A stretch of 8,503 nt of DNA from Planctomycetaceae bacterium (GCA_003503535.1 DOCI01000294.1:235-8737), one strand, 5' to 3'; shown: positions 1 through 6,377, counted from the first letter of the stretch. A program made the numbers and translations. Notes: generated by a model not told the origin, from the letters alone.

Positions 1-368
1 TCGCTCGTGAAACCCAGCACATCAATGTCGTAATCGAGGTCACCCAGAGCCGCCAGTTCGAGAGGCAGGAGATCCAGATCCCATTCAGCCAGTTCATTGG
101 TTTTGTTGTCGGCGATGCGATAGGCGCGGATCTGGGCTTCGGTCAGCCCGGTGGCGACATGGACCGGGACTTCCTTCAGCTTGAGCTTGTTGGCTGCTTT
201 CCAGCGGGTGTGGCCAACGATAATCACTCCGGCTTCATCGACCACGATCGGTTGCCGGAAGCCATACTCTTCTATCGAGCGAGCCACCAGTTCAACAGCG
301 TGATCATTCTTTCGAGGATTGTTCTCATAAGGTTTAACCTTCTTGATGGGCCATTGTTCGATTTTCAT
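1..368 (-). CDS. ParB/Srx-domain protein, probable N-terminus of a phage-type DNA modification methylase (partial)
   Basis: The reading frame starts at ATG 368-366 and runs off the left edge, so only about 122 N-terminal residues are visible. The start is supported by an AAGAAGGAT ribosome binding site about 6 bases upstream. The protein begins MKIEQWPIKKVKPYENNPRK, followed by a ParB-like core: FRQPIVVDEAGVIIVGHTRW, then KEVPVHVATGLTEAQIRAYR and IADNKTNELAEWD. This IxVGHTR...RIADNK pattern is the one found at the head of DNA methylases of phages and islands, where the ParB-type domain precedes an N4/N6 adenine or cytosine methyltransferase. The methyltransferase part itself is outside the window, so modification activity is inferred. 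It is the last visible gene of the leftward operon. In many prophages such a methylase lies just before the terminase genes. A stand-alone ParB-like protein is the alternative. Confidence 0.85.
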   Translation of the reverse strand, partial: MKIEQWPIKKVKPYENNPRKNDHAVELVARSIEEYGFRQPIVVDEAGVIIVGHTRWKAANKLKLKEVPVHVATGLTEAQIRAYRIADNKTNELAEWDLDLLPLELAALGDLDYDIDVLGFTS

Positions 369-394
369 CTCAGATCCTTCTTGTTAAAATGGGT

Positions 395-634
395 TTAGAA
401 ACTTGCAGAAAGGAGGTTTTGCCATGAACAAATTTTTGCAGGTCCCCCTAAACACCCCAGGACAGCGGGGATAACCACGACCGAAGGGAAGAAACTGATA
501 GAGCAAGGCGACCACCCGCCTGTTTCGGATAAAAATCGTGGTATCGCGGCAAGACAAGGCATGGCAACGGGGACATCAGAGGTGGGTTTGATGTCCTCAA
601 TCTTTTGATACTCAATGGATTGATTCTTAGTCAT
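395..634 (-). CDS. Doubtful 79-aa hypothetical protein between the two ParB-type genes
   Basis: An ATG-initiated frame starts 10 bases after the stop of the ParB-Spo11-like gene and ends 26 bases before the methylase start. Its position and spacing fit an operon gene. The protein has a polar head (MTKNQSIEYQKIEDIKPTSD) and a hydrophobic, Pro/Cys/Gly-rich tail with a possible weak membrane segment around residues 45-64. I recognise no family, and the upstream GGAATAAATCG is a poor ribosome binding site. A second minus-strand frame and a plus-strand frame are also open across much of this interval, so coding is not certain. It may be an untranslated spacer instead. Confidence 0.3.
   Translation of the reverse strand: MTKNQSIEYQKIEDIKPTSDVPVAMPCLAAIPRFLSETGGWSPCSISFFPSVVVIPAVLGCLGGPAKICSWQNLLSASF
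407..426 (+). promoter_or_regulatory. Isolated near-perfect Shine-Dalgarno/ATG on the strand opposite the operon
   Basis: AGAAAGGAGG at 407-416, then 7 bases, then ATG at 424-426, makes a textbook translation start facing right against the leftward operon. The frame it opens is only 16 codons (MNKFLQVPLNTPGQRG, stop at 472-474). A neighbouring frame stays open to about 610. Read on the minus strand, the same bases give CCTCCTTTCT, which resembles the 3' end of 16S rRNA and could pair with the AGAAGG of the methylase ribosome binding site just downstream. Whether it does anything is unknown. Confidence 0.25.
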
Positions 635-644
635 TGGAAACGAT

Positions 645-2210
645 TTATTCCTGGTTGATGTTTTCAGTCAACACCTTCTGCATCTCACGTCGCTTGGCAG
701 CGAGAATCCGCTGATCGGATTGCTCACGCAGGACTTCGGTTTCAAAGGCATCCAGGTCGAGCACTTCACGGATGACCGATTCGGTGATTTCACGGAGTTG
801 TTCGACGGTCAGAGATTCGAGTTCCCAGCAACGTTCCCCATGTTCCTTTACAAATCGTTTGTAACGGGATGATGTTGTCTTTGAGAACTGGCCGGCATGC
901 AGGTTCATGGTCAGGACCTGCTCGGCAGTCAAAGCCCCTTTGATGATCTGCAGTCGGTCAGGATTGACTCCGAAATCATCACGCAGCGATGCTCCAAAGC
1001 TGACGGGAATATCCTCGCCTTCCGGATCGAAATCGCTAATCACAATCACAATCAGATTCTCACGTCCGCTCTGCACGAATCGATCGATCATTGCTTTGCG
1101 AGGAGGCAGGGAAGAGTAACCCCGGCCACTGGTCATCGGGATGGTGTATTTCTCTGAGTGGCCTCTCAACTGTGTGGCCACCGTGTTCTTCTCAACCAGC
1201 AGTTCGATCCAGTTGGGCTGACTCTGCAGCAGTTGCCGATAGTAGCCATTCAGGAATTCATCACATTCACGTCGAACAAAATCTCCAACACACTTATGAG
1301 TATCCCAGATACAAACAGGGCGCGTCTCATCAGCAATCGCCAGGTATGAAATTGAACCATCCAGACGCAGACGAGTTAACATATCAGTCACATCGTTATA
1401 GGAGGCTCCATCATTACGATACGGAACACGAGTCTTGTCATTACGAACCAGATCTGGAAAATTGAGCAGGCGATAGTGGATGGCTCGATCACTCAGCGGC
1501 CAGTTGTTATTTTCTGATTCAACGACCTGGATGATGGCTTCCCGTAATTCCATTTTGTCACGAATGACTGATCGGGGTTTACGGTCACGAACTTCGACGC
1601 AACTGGAATGATTGACCTGAGCGACGTCTCTGCGAAAATTTCGAACCCGCTGCACGGAACCTGATGACATCAGAGCGATCTCTTCACGGAACTGTTCGGG
1701 AGAGGTCTTAACACGCTGACGGTTATAGCTGGCCAGCAATTTGAGAAATTCTTCCCGGTTATTCAGATAGGAGACATCGTGTTGAATTCGCACTGGGATG
1801 CGTTCGAGCTCCAGATAGCAGGATGCCGCATGCCGACGATGGCCAGAAAGGATGTACCCGTCACTGCTGACCACGAGAGGTTCCAGAATGCCCCGTTCTC
1901 GGATATTGTCAACGAGTGCCAGAAAGGAAGGATCCGTCTCATCAATCGGATCGTAGAGCTGATCATTAAGTGCTGCCGGTTCAACCGCCGAAGTACACAC
2001 CTCATACAGGCTTGCCTTGACGGAGTGTGTACTCGTCTGACGAGGCAGAATCTGGCCTTCGGTTTCGAGTTGCTGACGCTGCTTGGAGACGGTGCGATTA
2101 CTCACGCCAATTAAACGGGCGATTTCGCGGTCGCTATAGACCCGCCAGCAGTCGAGCAGGGCGGAGCGAGCGGCTTGAGCCTTTGTGGGGGCTTCCATGC
2201 AAGTGGACAT
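645..2210 (-). CDS. HTH-ParB/Srx-Spo11/TopoVI-A-like TOPRIM fusion protein
   Basis: This 521-aa protein appears to have three parts. Residues 23-50 form a helix-turn-helix (SDREIARLIGVSNRTVSKQR). Residues 84-165 form a ParB/Srx-type domain with GILEPLVVSSDGYILSGHRR. From about 220 the protein resembles the Spo11/topoisomerase VI A family: a winged-helix piece with LSDRAIHYRLL (Y246 aligns with the catalytic tyrosine of the RDIFY-type motif), then LRLDGSISYLAIADETRPV, and a TOPRIM domain with E340 (LLVEKN), SGRGYSS at 361-367 and D393-F-D395-P-E-G. The likely role is sequence-guided DNA binding with possible DNA cleavage or topology control during replication or partition of the element. That is inferred from family resemblance. 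ATG 2210 is preferred over ATG 2198 because AAGGAAG sits 7 bases before it (2218-2224). The gene follows the helicase by 63 bases in the leftward operon. I am confident it is coding and moderately confident of the Spo11-like assignment. Confidence 0.85.
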   Translation of the reverse strand: MSTCMEAPTKAQAARSALLDCWRVYSDREIARLIGVSNRTVSKQRQQLETEGQILPRQTSTHSVKASLYEVCTSAVEPAALNDQLYDPIDETDPSFLALVDNIRERGILEPLVVSSDGYILSGHRRHAASCYLELERIPVRIQHDVSYLNNREEFLKLLASYNRQRVKTSPEQFREEIALMSSGSVQRVRNFRRDVAQVNHSSCVEVRDRKPRSVIRDKMELREAIIQVVESENNNWPLSDRAIHYRLLNFPDLVRNDKTRVPYRNDGASYNDVTDMLTRLRLDGSISYLAIADETRPVCIWDTHKCVGDFVRRECDEFLNGYYRQLLQSQPNWIELLVEKNTVATQLRGHSEKYTIPMTSGRGYSSLPPRKAMIDRFVQSGRENLIVIVISDFDPEGEDIPVSFGASLRDDFGVNPDRLQIIKGALTAEQVLTMNLHAGQFSKTTSSRYKRFVKEHGERCWELESLTVEQLREITESVIREVLDLDAFETEVLREQSDQRILAAKRREMQKVLTENINQE

Positions 2211-2273
2211 TGTGTGGCTTCCTTGTAGTAGCGTTGATATTGTTATTGTGAATTGGAGAGTAAATAGATATAT

Positions 2274-4088
2274 TCATAGCGATGGTCGCGATGTACACTT
2301 TGTATTTGTGCCTTCATTCTCGTGAGTTGAATCTGAAGGTGATATCTTCCAGCCAGAGCGTGGGCCATCGCGGTGGACGAGGCCGAGTTCTTCGAGCTGA
2401 CTCAAGAGCAGGCGTGTGGTGCGTTCCGGCATTAGGAGCGATTTGGCAACGTCAGCCGTGCTAACGGCATACTTCTCTATAATATATATCTTAGAGTTTA
2501 ATGCCGTTAATTTTTGGACCTGACCATAAAACGCATGGAGCTGGTGCCCGAGAGCCGGGACCGGTTCATCGATAACCTTCAAGCCACACTCATCGGAACT
2601 CAACACAATGACATCACAACCATTTTCCAGGATGCCACGACCACGACCGACCGCCTGAACGAGGCTGGCGCGGACCAGTGACTGGTGAGCCCGCATCCAC
2701 GTTTTGTCGTAATAACCCCGACCTTCGAATTTCTTCTCTTCACCAGTCGTTGTCCGACCATACCAGTGAATCACATCCCACTTCGGAATGATGCAGGCAG
2801 CCTCGCTCTGACCAACCTGCGTTAATAGTGTCATGACCGTATTGGGTGGCACACGCGGTGTTCCCAGTACGAGAATTAAATCACAATCGTTATGCCAGGC
2901 ATTCGAGGATCGTTCATCGCCAGAACCGAAATAGGTCATCTTGACAATCCGACTGAGGAACTCGTCTTCGAGCTGTTCAATCGCTGAGAGGTGGTTGCTG
3001 TGCGTGATCAGACCAATCCGCTGTTTGTTTCGGTATTTGCAGAGCAGCCCTCGGACATAAGCCTGTAATCGTTTCCGTGACGTTTTGCGGGTGATGTCGC
3101 GAACATACTGCTGGGCCTGATGCAGCGTCGGAATCATGCCCTCGGGTGTCTGGTCATGAATCTGTGTCCCGATCAGGTTTTCCAGAAACTCGCGATCAGC
3201 CGTGGCATCGTTAATCCAGACCACGCAGCCTGCTGGGGGATTGTTATGAATGACTCCAACGCACTCTTTGTGAGTTTGCGTCACACCCTGTGGAAGACCT
3301 TTGACATGATGTTCGGTGACCAGAATCATCACTTCCTCAAGCCGTCCATTGAAGGCTGCCAGCACGAACTGCCATGGGGATTCGGTAAATCGCAGCTTGC
3401 TGGTGCGGATCGCCCACCACAGAAAACTTTCGAATTTTGCTGGAGAATCCATCACCTCGGGAGGCTGCCAGGGCTTCGGTTCCGTCGCCTGCTCAATGGT
3501 TTGACTCAGGTTCTGTAAGAGACGATCTAATACAACCAGAGCTTCGTAAATGCGTTCACGACGCACGACCTGCTCTGTATCATGAAAAACATTGCCTTCT
3601 TCATCACGACGCTGACCGTCGCTGTACCAGTTGAGATAAGTGGGATCCGTCAATAAGCGTTCAATTAACTGACAGACTTCATCGAGACCCTGAGGTTTAA
3701 GCATTAATGTCGGGCGGAGGATTTCGAGAGGATCCTCATGAACCGAGATGTAATCACGTCCCTGAGTCAGTTCGGTAAATCCCGTCACCGCTGTCCGCTT
3801 ATGAGTCGCCAGACAGACATCGGCTTCACGGGCTTCAATGGTCTGGCCCAGATAGCCTGTTACTTTACACGAGATACGATTCTGGCAAGTGTTGCAGATT
3901 GTTTTAACGACCGGCAGGCCAATCAACTCGACCTGATTGGCTTCGTCATTCCAGCAATTCTGATTGGTCAAATCCGTATCTACAGTCGTCCGTACCGGAA
4001 ACGCAGCCGCCTTGAATTCTGCAGCGACGTAACGATCCAGTTCTTCCTGAATGTTCTTATGAGTTGGATAGATCAGAGCAACGCTCAT
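2274..4088 (-). CDS. Helicase-like protein lacking motif I, with Cys cluster and C-terminal winged helix
   Basis: This 604-aa protein reads as a helicase that begins at motif Ia (ALIYPTHKNIQEEL, residues 4-17). Next come a cysteine cluster, C65, C68, C74 and C92 (CNTC-x5-C...C), placed like the Fe-S or zinc cluster of XPD/DinG-type helicases, and ATHKR at 95-98. A motif-II equivalent is HEDP at 117-120, and a motif-III-like NDATAD is at 293-298. A C-terminal RecA-like half has IGLITHSNH (358-366), YFGSGDERSSNAW (386-398) and the motif VI QAVGRGRG (478-485). Residues 540-580 form a winged helix (STADVAKSLLMPERTTRLLL). There is no Walker A in this polypeptide. It is at the end of the preceding gene, whose stop overlaps this start as ATGA. 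The strong ribosome binding site GGAGGAGGT lies just before ATG 4088. The probable role is DNA unwinding for element replication, jointly with the upstream protein. The first acidic residue of the usual DE pair is His117, which is unusual. Confidence 0.88.
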   Translation of the reverse strand: MSVALIYPTHKNIQEELDRYVAAEFKAAAFPVRTTVDTDLTNQNCWNDEANQVELIGLPVVKTICNTCQNRISCKVTGYLGQTIEAREADVCLATHKRTAVTGFTELTQGRDYISVHEDPLEILRPTLMLKPQGLDEVCQLIERLLTDPTYLNWYSDGQRRDEEGNVFHDTEQVVRRERIYEALVVLDRLLQNLSQTIEQATEPKPWQPPEVMDSPAKFESFLWWAIRTSKLRFTESPWQFVLAAFNGRLEEVMILVTEHHVKGLPQGVTQTHKECVGVIHNNPPAGCVVWINDATADREFLENLIGTQIHDQTPEGMIPTLHQAQQYVRDITRKTSRKRLQAYVRGLLCKYRNKQRIGLITHSNHLSAIEQLEDEFLSRIVKMTYFGSGDERSSNAWHNDCDLILVLGTPRVPPNTVMTLLTQVGQSEAACIIPKWDVIHWYGRTTTGEEKKFEGRGYYDKTWMRAHQSLVRASLVQAVGRGRGILENGCDVIVLSSDECGLKVIDEPVPALGHQLHAFYGQVQKLTALNSKIYIIEKYAVSTADVAKSLLMPERTTRLLLSQLEELGLVHRDGPRSGWKISPSDSTHENEGTNTKCTSRPSL

Positions 4089-5158
4089 GCGACCTCCTCC
4101 GTGCGACCGAACAGATTCAGAACGACGCGATAATCAATGGCAGACTTACCGGATCCGGTCATACTGCGATCCAGATAAATACCTGGTCGATCGAGGGATA
4201 GTAATCGTCTCTTGAGCATTTCCTGACGATAACTGCCCAGGCTGATTGGTTCCTGAAACGGCCCGAACGAGCGAATCACGGGTGGCGGAGTAACAACATG
4301 CAGCTGCAAACCTTCCAGAAAGCAGTCCCGCATGGATACGGGATTATCACCCCCATGCTCATTGAGCCAGGCACGGGCGTCCTTAACTCCATCGGGTGGC
4401 AATGCCCAGTAAACGGTCCGCTCGAGTCGTTTAGAGACCTCGCTGGCCGTCTGAATCGCACCATCTTTACCGGGCCAGAATCCGTCCACTTTGCGATCGT
4501 TATCGCCCAGCACAACGATGTTGCGGTCCTCGGGAAAGTCACTGAGTAAATCCGCCAGGTGACTATAGCCGCCACGGTTACTGGGTCGACCAATTGCATT
4601 GAGGCCCAATGTCATCAAGGCAGCGGTGTCGGATGGTCCTTCGACGGCAAATGCTGGCCCGATGCCATCGTCCCAAGCATCCGCATAACTCAAGCCGGAC
4701 TTGGAACCTTTGATCCGCTTCTTGGGGCCAGAGGGATACCGCAGCAGAATCCCGATGATATTGCCGTGACCATCCCGCTCCGGAAATGTGTAGGTTTGGT
4801 CAAAATCGTTGTAGCCGACTTTGAGGCATCGCAGTGCATCCACACTCACGCCCAGCTTGCGAGCCAGATCGTGCAGTCGGGGCTCGGCTCGTTCACGACG
4901 AATATCGGACAGCCATTTGAAATCAACTTTCACAGTATTCTGTGATTCAAACGCAGGAGCAGGGCGGGGCGTGACATGATCAGGATGGACCTCGTGCAGA
5001 TAACCCGCCTCGCCCAAGTCACTGATGGCACCTTCGGGGGTGCGTGGGCAGATCGCCATCTTTCCCTGGGGATCAACCAGACACCAGTCCGGTCGTCCGC
5101 AGATTGGGCAGCGATTGAGCATGCTGACGCGAATCATCTGTTCGTGAGATCTATCCAT
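4085..5158 (-). CDS. Zinc-finger/TOPRIM primase-like protein ending in helicase motif I
   Basis: Residue numbers count from the TTG at 5173. A zinc-ribbon is formed by C22-P-I-C25, C31 and C42, as in the DNA-binding head of DnaG and phage primase-helicases. A TOPRIM domain follows: FAVEGPSDTAALMTLGL at 175-191 (E178, D182) and VVLGDNDRK at 220-228 (D224, D226). The protein then runs to its last 26 residues, IYLDRSMTGSGKSAIDYRV (332-350), a typical superfamily 1/2 motif I with K343, and stops 18 residues later. The helicase remainder is in the next gene, overlapped by ATGA. The likely role is primer synthesis plus part of the ATP site of a replicative helicase; activity is inferred. The start is ambiguous: TTG 5173 directly abuts the upstream stop, while ATG 5158 follows a weak GAAAAG and is chosen here (357 aa). 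ATG 5122, just before the zinc-ribbon, is also possible. Confidence 0.88.
   Translation of the reverse strand: MDRSHEQMIRVSMLNRCPICGRPDWCLVDPQGKMAICPRTPEGAISDLGEAGYLHEVHPDHVTPRPAPAFESQNTVKVDFKWLSDIRRERAEPRLHDLARKLGVSVDALRCLKVGYNDFDQTYTFPERDGHGNIIGILLRYPSGPKKRIKGSKSGLSYADAWDDGIGPAFAVEGPSDTAALMTLGLNAIGRPSNRGGYSHLADLLSDFPEDRNIVVLGDNDRKVDGFWPGKDGAIQTASEVSKRLERTVYWALPPDGVKDARAWLNEHGGDNPVSMRDCFLEGLQLHVVTPPPVIRSFGPFQEPISLGSYRQEMLKRRLLSLDRPGIYLDRSMTGSGKSAIDYRVVLNLFGRTEEVA
4091..4101 (-). promoter_or_regulatory. Strong ribosome binding site inside the end of the primase-like gene
   Basis: GGAGGAGGTCGC directly precedes the ATGA overlap where the helicase-like gene starts. The site lies in the last codons (Thr-Glu-Glu-Val-Ala) of the upstream gene, so it is seen by ribosomes finishing that gene. 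This arrangement fits translational coupling with re-initiation, giving matched amounts of the two proteins. I see no slippery heptamer nearby that would favour a programmed frameshift instead. Confidence 0.6.
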
Positions 5159-5173
5159 GATCGTGCTTTTCAA

Positions 5174-5464
5174 TTAAACAGAAACGGGTTCAGGAACTTC
5201 GGTAACGCGTTCGACAGAGAAATCGGTCGGTTCGAACTCACGCTGCAAGAACCCGGTCAAGATGCGATTGAGGTCCTTGCCAACTTGAGTGGAGGAATCG
5301 ATGACGAGTTTGCGTTTTTCCTCATCGAGTGCATGACCAGCATCGAGCCGGACCTGGGATTCTCCATGCAGCCCTTCGCAGGCCCAGATGGAGAGCAAGT
5401 GCGACGCCTCCACTTCCAGCATCTGGACATGCGGCTTAAATTCGTAGCGGTAAACTTCCGGCAT
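5174..5464 (-). CDS. Small 96-aa protein of unknown function, first gene of the replication operon
   Basis: The frame starts at ATG 5464 with a clear ribosome binding site, AAGGAG, 7 bases upstream. It ends directly before the possible TTG start of the primase-like gene, so the two are almost certainly cotranscribed. The sequence is well mixed and looks like a compact alpha/beta protein: MPEVYRYEFKPHVQMLEVEA at the N-terminus, then LHGESQVRLDAGH and KLVIDSSTQVGKDLNRILTG, ending acidic and Pro/Val-rich. I recognise no named family, catalytic motif, signal peptide or membrane segment. Its fixed place ahead of the primase suggests a replication accessory role, but that is inference. Confidence 0.8.
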   Translation of the reverse strand: MPEVYRYEFKPHVQMLEVEASHLLSIWACEGLHGESQVRLDAGHALDEEKRKLVIDSSTQVGKDLNRILTGFLQREFEPTDFSVERVTEVPEPVSV

Positions 5465-5487
5465 CAGGTTCTCCTTGGGAAAAAATA

Positions 5488-5506
5488 TCTCTATTTATTA
5501 ACTACC
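5488..5506 (-). promoter_or_regulatory. Intergenic motif copy C, upstream of the 96-aa gene
   Basis: The minus strand reads GGGTAGTTAATAAATAGAGA followed by TATTTTTT and then the ribosome binding site of the 96-aa gene. It matches copy D through the shared consensus GTAGTTAAYARRTAGRGA and matches the second half of copies A and B with one extra base. Its closeness to the gene start fits a promoter -10/initiation region or an operator. Confidence 0.45.
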
Positions 5507-5588
5507 CGGCGCGGGCGAGATTTCACGGAATTTTGTCGATTTTGCTGCCAGATATTTTCTGTGGGCTTTAGCGATGTAAAAAAACAAT

Positions 5589-5606
5589 TCCCTACCTGTT
5601 AACTAC
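5589..5606 (-). promoter_or_regulatory. Intergenic motif copy D
   Basis: The minus strand reads GTGTAGTTAACAGGTAGGGA followed by ATTGTTTTTTTA. It shares the core GTTAAYA...TAGRG with the other copies, has the same orientation, and lies about 101 bases from copy C and about 102 bases from copy A. Confidence 0.45.
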
Positions 5607-5653
5607 ACTATCCGTGCTCGAACTGCCCAAAAATCGTTAAGATTGATTGTCTC

Positions 5654-5678
5654 GAGCCTTTCCGAGCCTTTCCGAGCC
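5654..5678. repeat. 10-bp tandem repeat, 2.5 copies
   Basis: GAGCCTTTCC occurs twice perfectly in tandem (5654-5663 and 5664-5673) and is followed by a partial third unit, GAGCC. The period is about one helical turn, so protein would bind on one face. It sits between motif copies A and D upstream of the replication operon. It could be iterons of an origin, an operator, or a simple slippage product. Confidence 0.6.
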
Positions 5679-5690
5679 GCGAATAAAAAT

Positions 5691-5736
5691 CCCTCTACTA
5701 TCAACCTACCGGTGGGCACTCCGGAGTTGTTCAACG
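5691..5736 (-). promoter_or_regulatory. Bipartite element copy A, facing the replication operon
   Basis: On the minus strand: CGTTGAACAACTCC, then a 9-base spacer, then ACCGGTAGGTTGATAGTAGA. Copy B at 7886-7930 has the same two blocks with the same 9-base spacer but a different spacer sequence. In the first block 14 of 14 bases match, and in the second all but two. Conserved blocks with a fixed but unconserved spacer are typical of a promoter, operator or recombinase site. The copy starts just after the sigma gene stop and points toward the 96-aa gene. Confidence 0.6.
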
Positions 5737-5750
5737 TTTTTTTGAGATTC

Positions 5751-6266
5751 TCAGAAATATTTATCGAGGTCCCCTTTTTCGAACCTTTTTCTGATCGCAT
5801 TGATGCGGCTGTAAGCGGTACCGCGACTGATCGCGAGCTGCCGTGCAGCCTCAGAAATGTTCGGTTCTTGGGACAGTTGGTGACAGAGGTCACGTTCTTC
5901 GTCGGATAATTCGCTCAGCACGTCCCGTAGGTCATTGGCCAAATCGGTATGCCATGTGGGTGAATCGTGACGCACAGTCCGCTCGTCCGGAGTCTTATTG
6001 ATTTCCCAATGAGGGCCACCTCGCAGTTTTGGCTGATTGTCGCCCAAGGCAATTAAGTCGGCAACGGCATGATTGACCACCATTTGCACGAACGTGGTCC
6101 ATTTGCTGCGGATCTCATCAAAGCGGGATCGACGCCGCAGCAGGTCGGCAATGAGCAGCGATTCCAGATCGTCCCGGTCTAATCCGGTGTGACGGAAGCG
6201 GTTAGCAATCTGACAGGCTTTGTCACGAATTGTTCGTCTGGCGAACGTATCAAGTGTGTGGTCCAC
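5751..6266 (-). CDS. Small sigma-70-like RNA polymerase sigma factor
   Basis: This 171-aa protein has the two-domain layout of a short sigma factor. Residues 8-72 resemble region 2 (FARRTIRDKACQIANRFR, LDRDDLESLLIADLLRR, TTFVQMVVNHAVADLI). A linker follows to about 112. Region 4 spans 113-165, with LSELSDEERDLCHQLSQ and the helix-turn-helix NISEAARQLAISRGTAYSRI. It would direct RNA polymerase to element promoters; the targets are not known. GTG 6266 is chosen because GGAG lies 7 bases upstream, and no in-frame ATG precedes it. A five-unit 11-bp repeat array lies 55 bases upstream of the start, suggesting control by a repeat-binding regulator. The gene is flanked by the winged-helix gene upstream and the replication control region downstream. 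A sigma-like HTH regulator without true sigma activity is the main alternative. Confidence 0.85.
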   Translation of the reverse strand: MDHTLDTFARRTIRDKACQIANRFRHTGLDRDDLESLLIADLLRRRSRFDEIRSKWTTFVQMVVNHAVADLIALGDNQPKLRGGPHWEINKTPDERTVRHDSPTWHTDLANDLRDVLSELSDEERDLCHQLSQEPNISEAARQLAISRGTAYSRINAIRKRFEKGDLDKYF

Positions 6267-6321
6267 GACATTACTCCAACAAGTGTTCTTTGAACTTGCG
6301 GAGAAGTGTCGCGACGACCGA

Positions 6322-6376
6322 TGTCAGGCGCTTGTCAGGAGCATGTTTTTTGCATGTTTTTTGCTTGTTTTTGGTA
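6322..6376. repeat. Five-unit 11-bp phased direct repeat array upstream of the sigma gene
   Basis: On the plus strand there are five consecutive 11-base units: TGTCAGGCGCT, TGTCAGGAGCA, TGTTTTTTGCA, TGTTTTTTGCT and TGTTTTTGGTA. All begin TGT, and four of five end GC plus A or T. Two are of a TGTCAGG type and three of a TGTTTTT type. Eleven-base direct repeats (seven conserved, four variable) are the classic target spacing of SARP/OmpR-type winged helices, and the phased T-tracts would also bend the DNA. The array begins right after the stop of the winged-helix gene and ends about 55 bases before the sigma GTG. Confidence 0.7.
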
Positions 6377-6377
6377 C

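Larger units (their letters stand above)
5465..5750. promoter_or_regulatory. Motif-rich intergenic control region between the sigma gene and the replication operon
   Basis: This stretch holds no convincing gene. Frames open here on both strands are low-quality and overlap the sigma gene antisense or in another frame. In leftward order it carries a bipartite element (5691-5736), a 10-bp tandem repeat (5654-5678), and two shorter relatives of the second half of that element (5589-5606 and 5488-5506). Each relative is followed by a T-rich run on the minus strand. The conserved cores start at about 5700, 5598 and 5497, steps of 102 and 101 bases. The region is the natural place for the promoter, and possibly an origin, of the replication operon. 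Confidence 0.6.

Noticed and set aside
4200..4950. Plus- and minus-strand frames of 83-128 aa inside the primase-like gene
   Set aside because: They are shadows of a gene with clear zinc-ribbon, TOPRIM and P-loop motifs.
5739..5760. Short palindrome TGAGATTCTCA next to a homopolymer run after the sigma gene
   Set aside because: The stem is only five base pairs, and on the sigma transcript the run is A rather than U, so it is not an intrinsic terminator.
5603..5893. 96-aa minus-strand frame overlapping the 3' end of the sigma gene
   Set aside because: It overlaps the sigma gene out of frame, and its KGSER stretch simply translates the 10-bp tandem repeat. No start signal.
5643..5909. 88-aa plus-strand frame across the replication control region
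   Set aside because: It runs antisense into the end of the well-supported sigma gene and has no ribosome binding site. Its only notable part is the bipartite element.
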